Below, one piece after another: positions 5,326 to 5,440 of a DNA stretch of 5,440 nt. A program made the position numbers and the translations under genes. The stretch's first letter is position 1. Each line of letters opens with the position of its first letter. This DNA comes from Magnetococcales bacterium (GTDB taxonomy: Bacteria > Pseudomonadota > Magnetococcia > Magnetococcales > Magnetaquicoccaceae). The stretch lies in contig JADGCE010000156.1 of the NCBI GenBank assembly GCA_015229095.1, positions 1 through 5,440 on the forward strand. The letters are read 5' to 3'. The notes under the pieces were generated by a model. The model did no database searches. It worked only from the letters and a program-made list of their open reading frames with translations, and was not told the DNA's origin.

Positions 5326-5440
5326 TCAGAACAACTCCGCTCCGCACGGTTTTGCCTGGAACCACTCCTGATCCTCACGGGTCATCCCGGTAGAGGTCTC
5401 GCATTGCGCCAGGAGTTCATCGAGCGTATACCTCGGACGC
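5326..5440 (-). CDS. MazE/ChpS-like antitoxin, C-terminal part (cut by window edge)
   Basis: Reading in from the right edge, the last 37 codons encode RPRYTLDELLAQCETSTGMT followed by a REDQEWFQAKPCGAELF tail and a TGA at 5328-5326. The stretch PRYTLDELLAQC and the acidic, tryptophan-containing end are typical of the toxin-binding tail of MazE, ChpS and PemI antitoxins. These carry an N-terminal AbrB-type DNA-binding domain, which here would lie beyond the window. In family operons a MazF-type endoribonuclease gene follows at once, usually overlapping. Here the next gene is RelB-like, and the 26-nt gap has no room for mazF. So the antitoxin is either orphaned or its toxin lies elsewhere. The assignment rests on a short tail, but the motif is distinctive. 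Confidence 0.7.
   Translation of the reverse strand, partial: RPRYTLDELLAQCETSTGMTREDQEWFQAKPCGAELF

Overview
All recognisable genes lie on the minus strand and read from high to low coordinates. The window is GC-rich bacterial DNA with Shine-Dalgarno sites, tightly packed genes and short intergenic gaps. Gene content (pyrR-pyrB-pyrC-pyrK, plus AbiEii-, RelB- and MazE-type toxin-antitoxin genes) fits a Gram-negative, proteobacterium-like genome. I cannot fix the taxon from the sequence alone.

Region A (about 5440-3931) is an accessory block of toxin-antitoxin parts. It starts at the window edge with the C-terminal 37 codons of a MazE/ChpS-like antitoxin. Next comes a complete RelB-like ribbon-helix-helix antitoxin with no RelE gene after it. 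The first codons of a RelE-like toxin still overlap the relB 3' end in the +1 frame (TTG start, then AWRIEMD). That reading loses RelE resemblance at a C7T7 tract enclosed by a 7-bp inverted repeat. Then comes a translationally overlapping pair: an unrecognised 82-aa protein and a 272-aa AbiEii-type nucleotidyltransferase with an intact active-site motif. This pair is the best candidate for a little-described system, because the small partner does not look like the usual AbiEi antitoxin.

Region B (3930-3778) is a 153-bp intergenic stretch. It holds a second C7T6 tract, a candidate sigma70-type promoter (TTGGTA, 18 nt, TATGAT) and a G/C hairpin just before the pyrR ribosome-binding site.

Region C (3777-25) is a pyrimidine biosynthesis operon: pyrR (regulator), pyrB (aspartate carbamoyltransferase), pyrC (class I dihydroorotase) and pyrK (electron-transfer subunit of dihydroorotate dehydrogenase 1B). 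The pyrB/pyrC gap is 1 nt, and pyrC and pyrK overlap by 8 nt, so translational coupling is likely. PyrB and PyrC carry out consecutive steps from carbamoyl phosphate to dihydroorotate. PyrK would pass electrons from the PyrD flavoprotein to NAD+ in the next step. No pyrD is visible; it would lie beyond the left edge or elsewhere. PyrR is placed to sense UMP/PRPP and control the operon. The last 24 bases hold no recognisable gene, only a possible partial hairpin.
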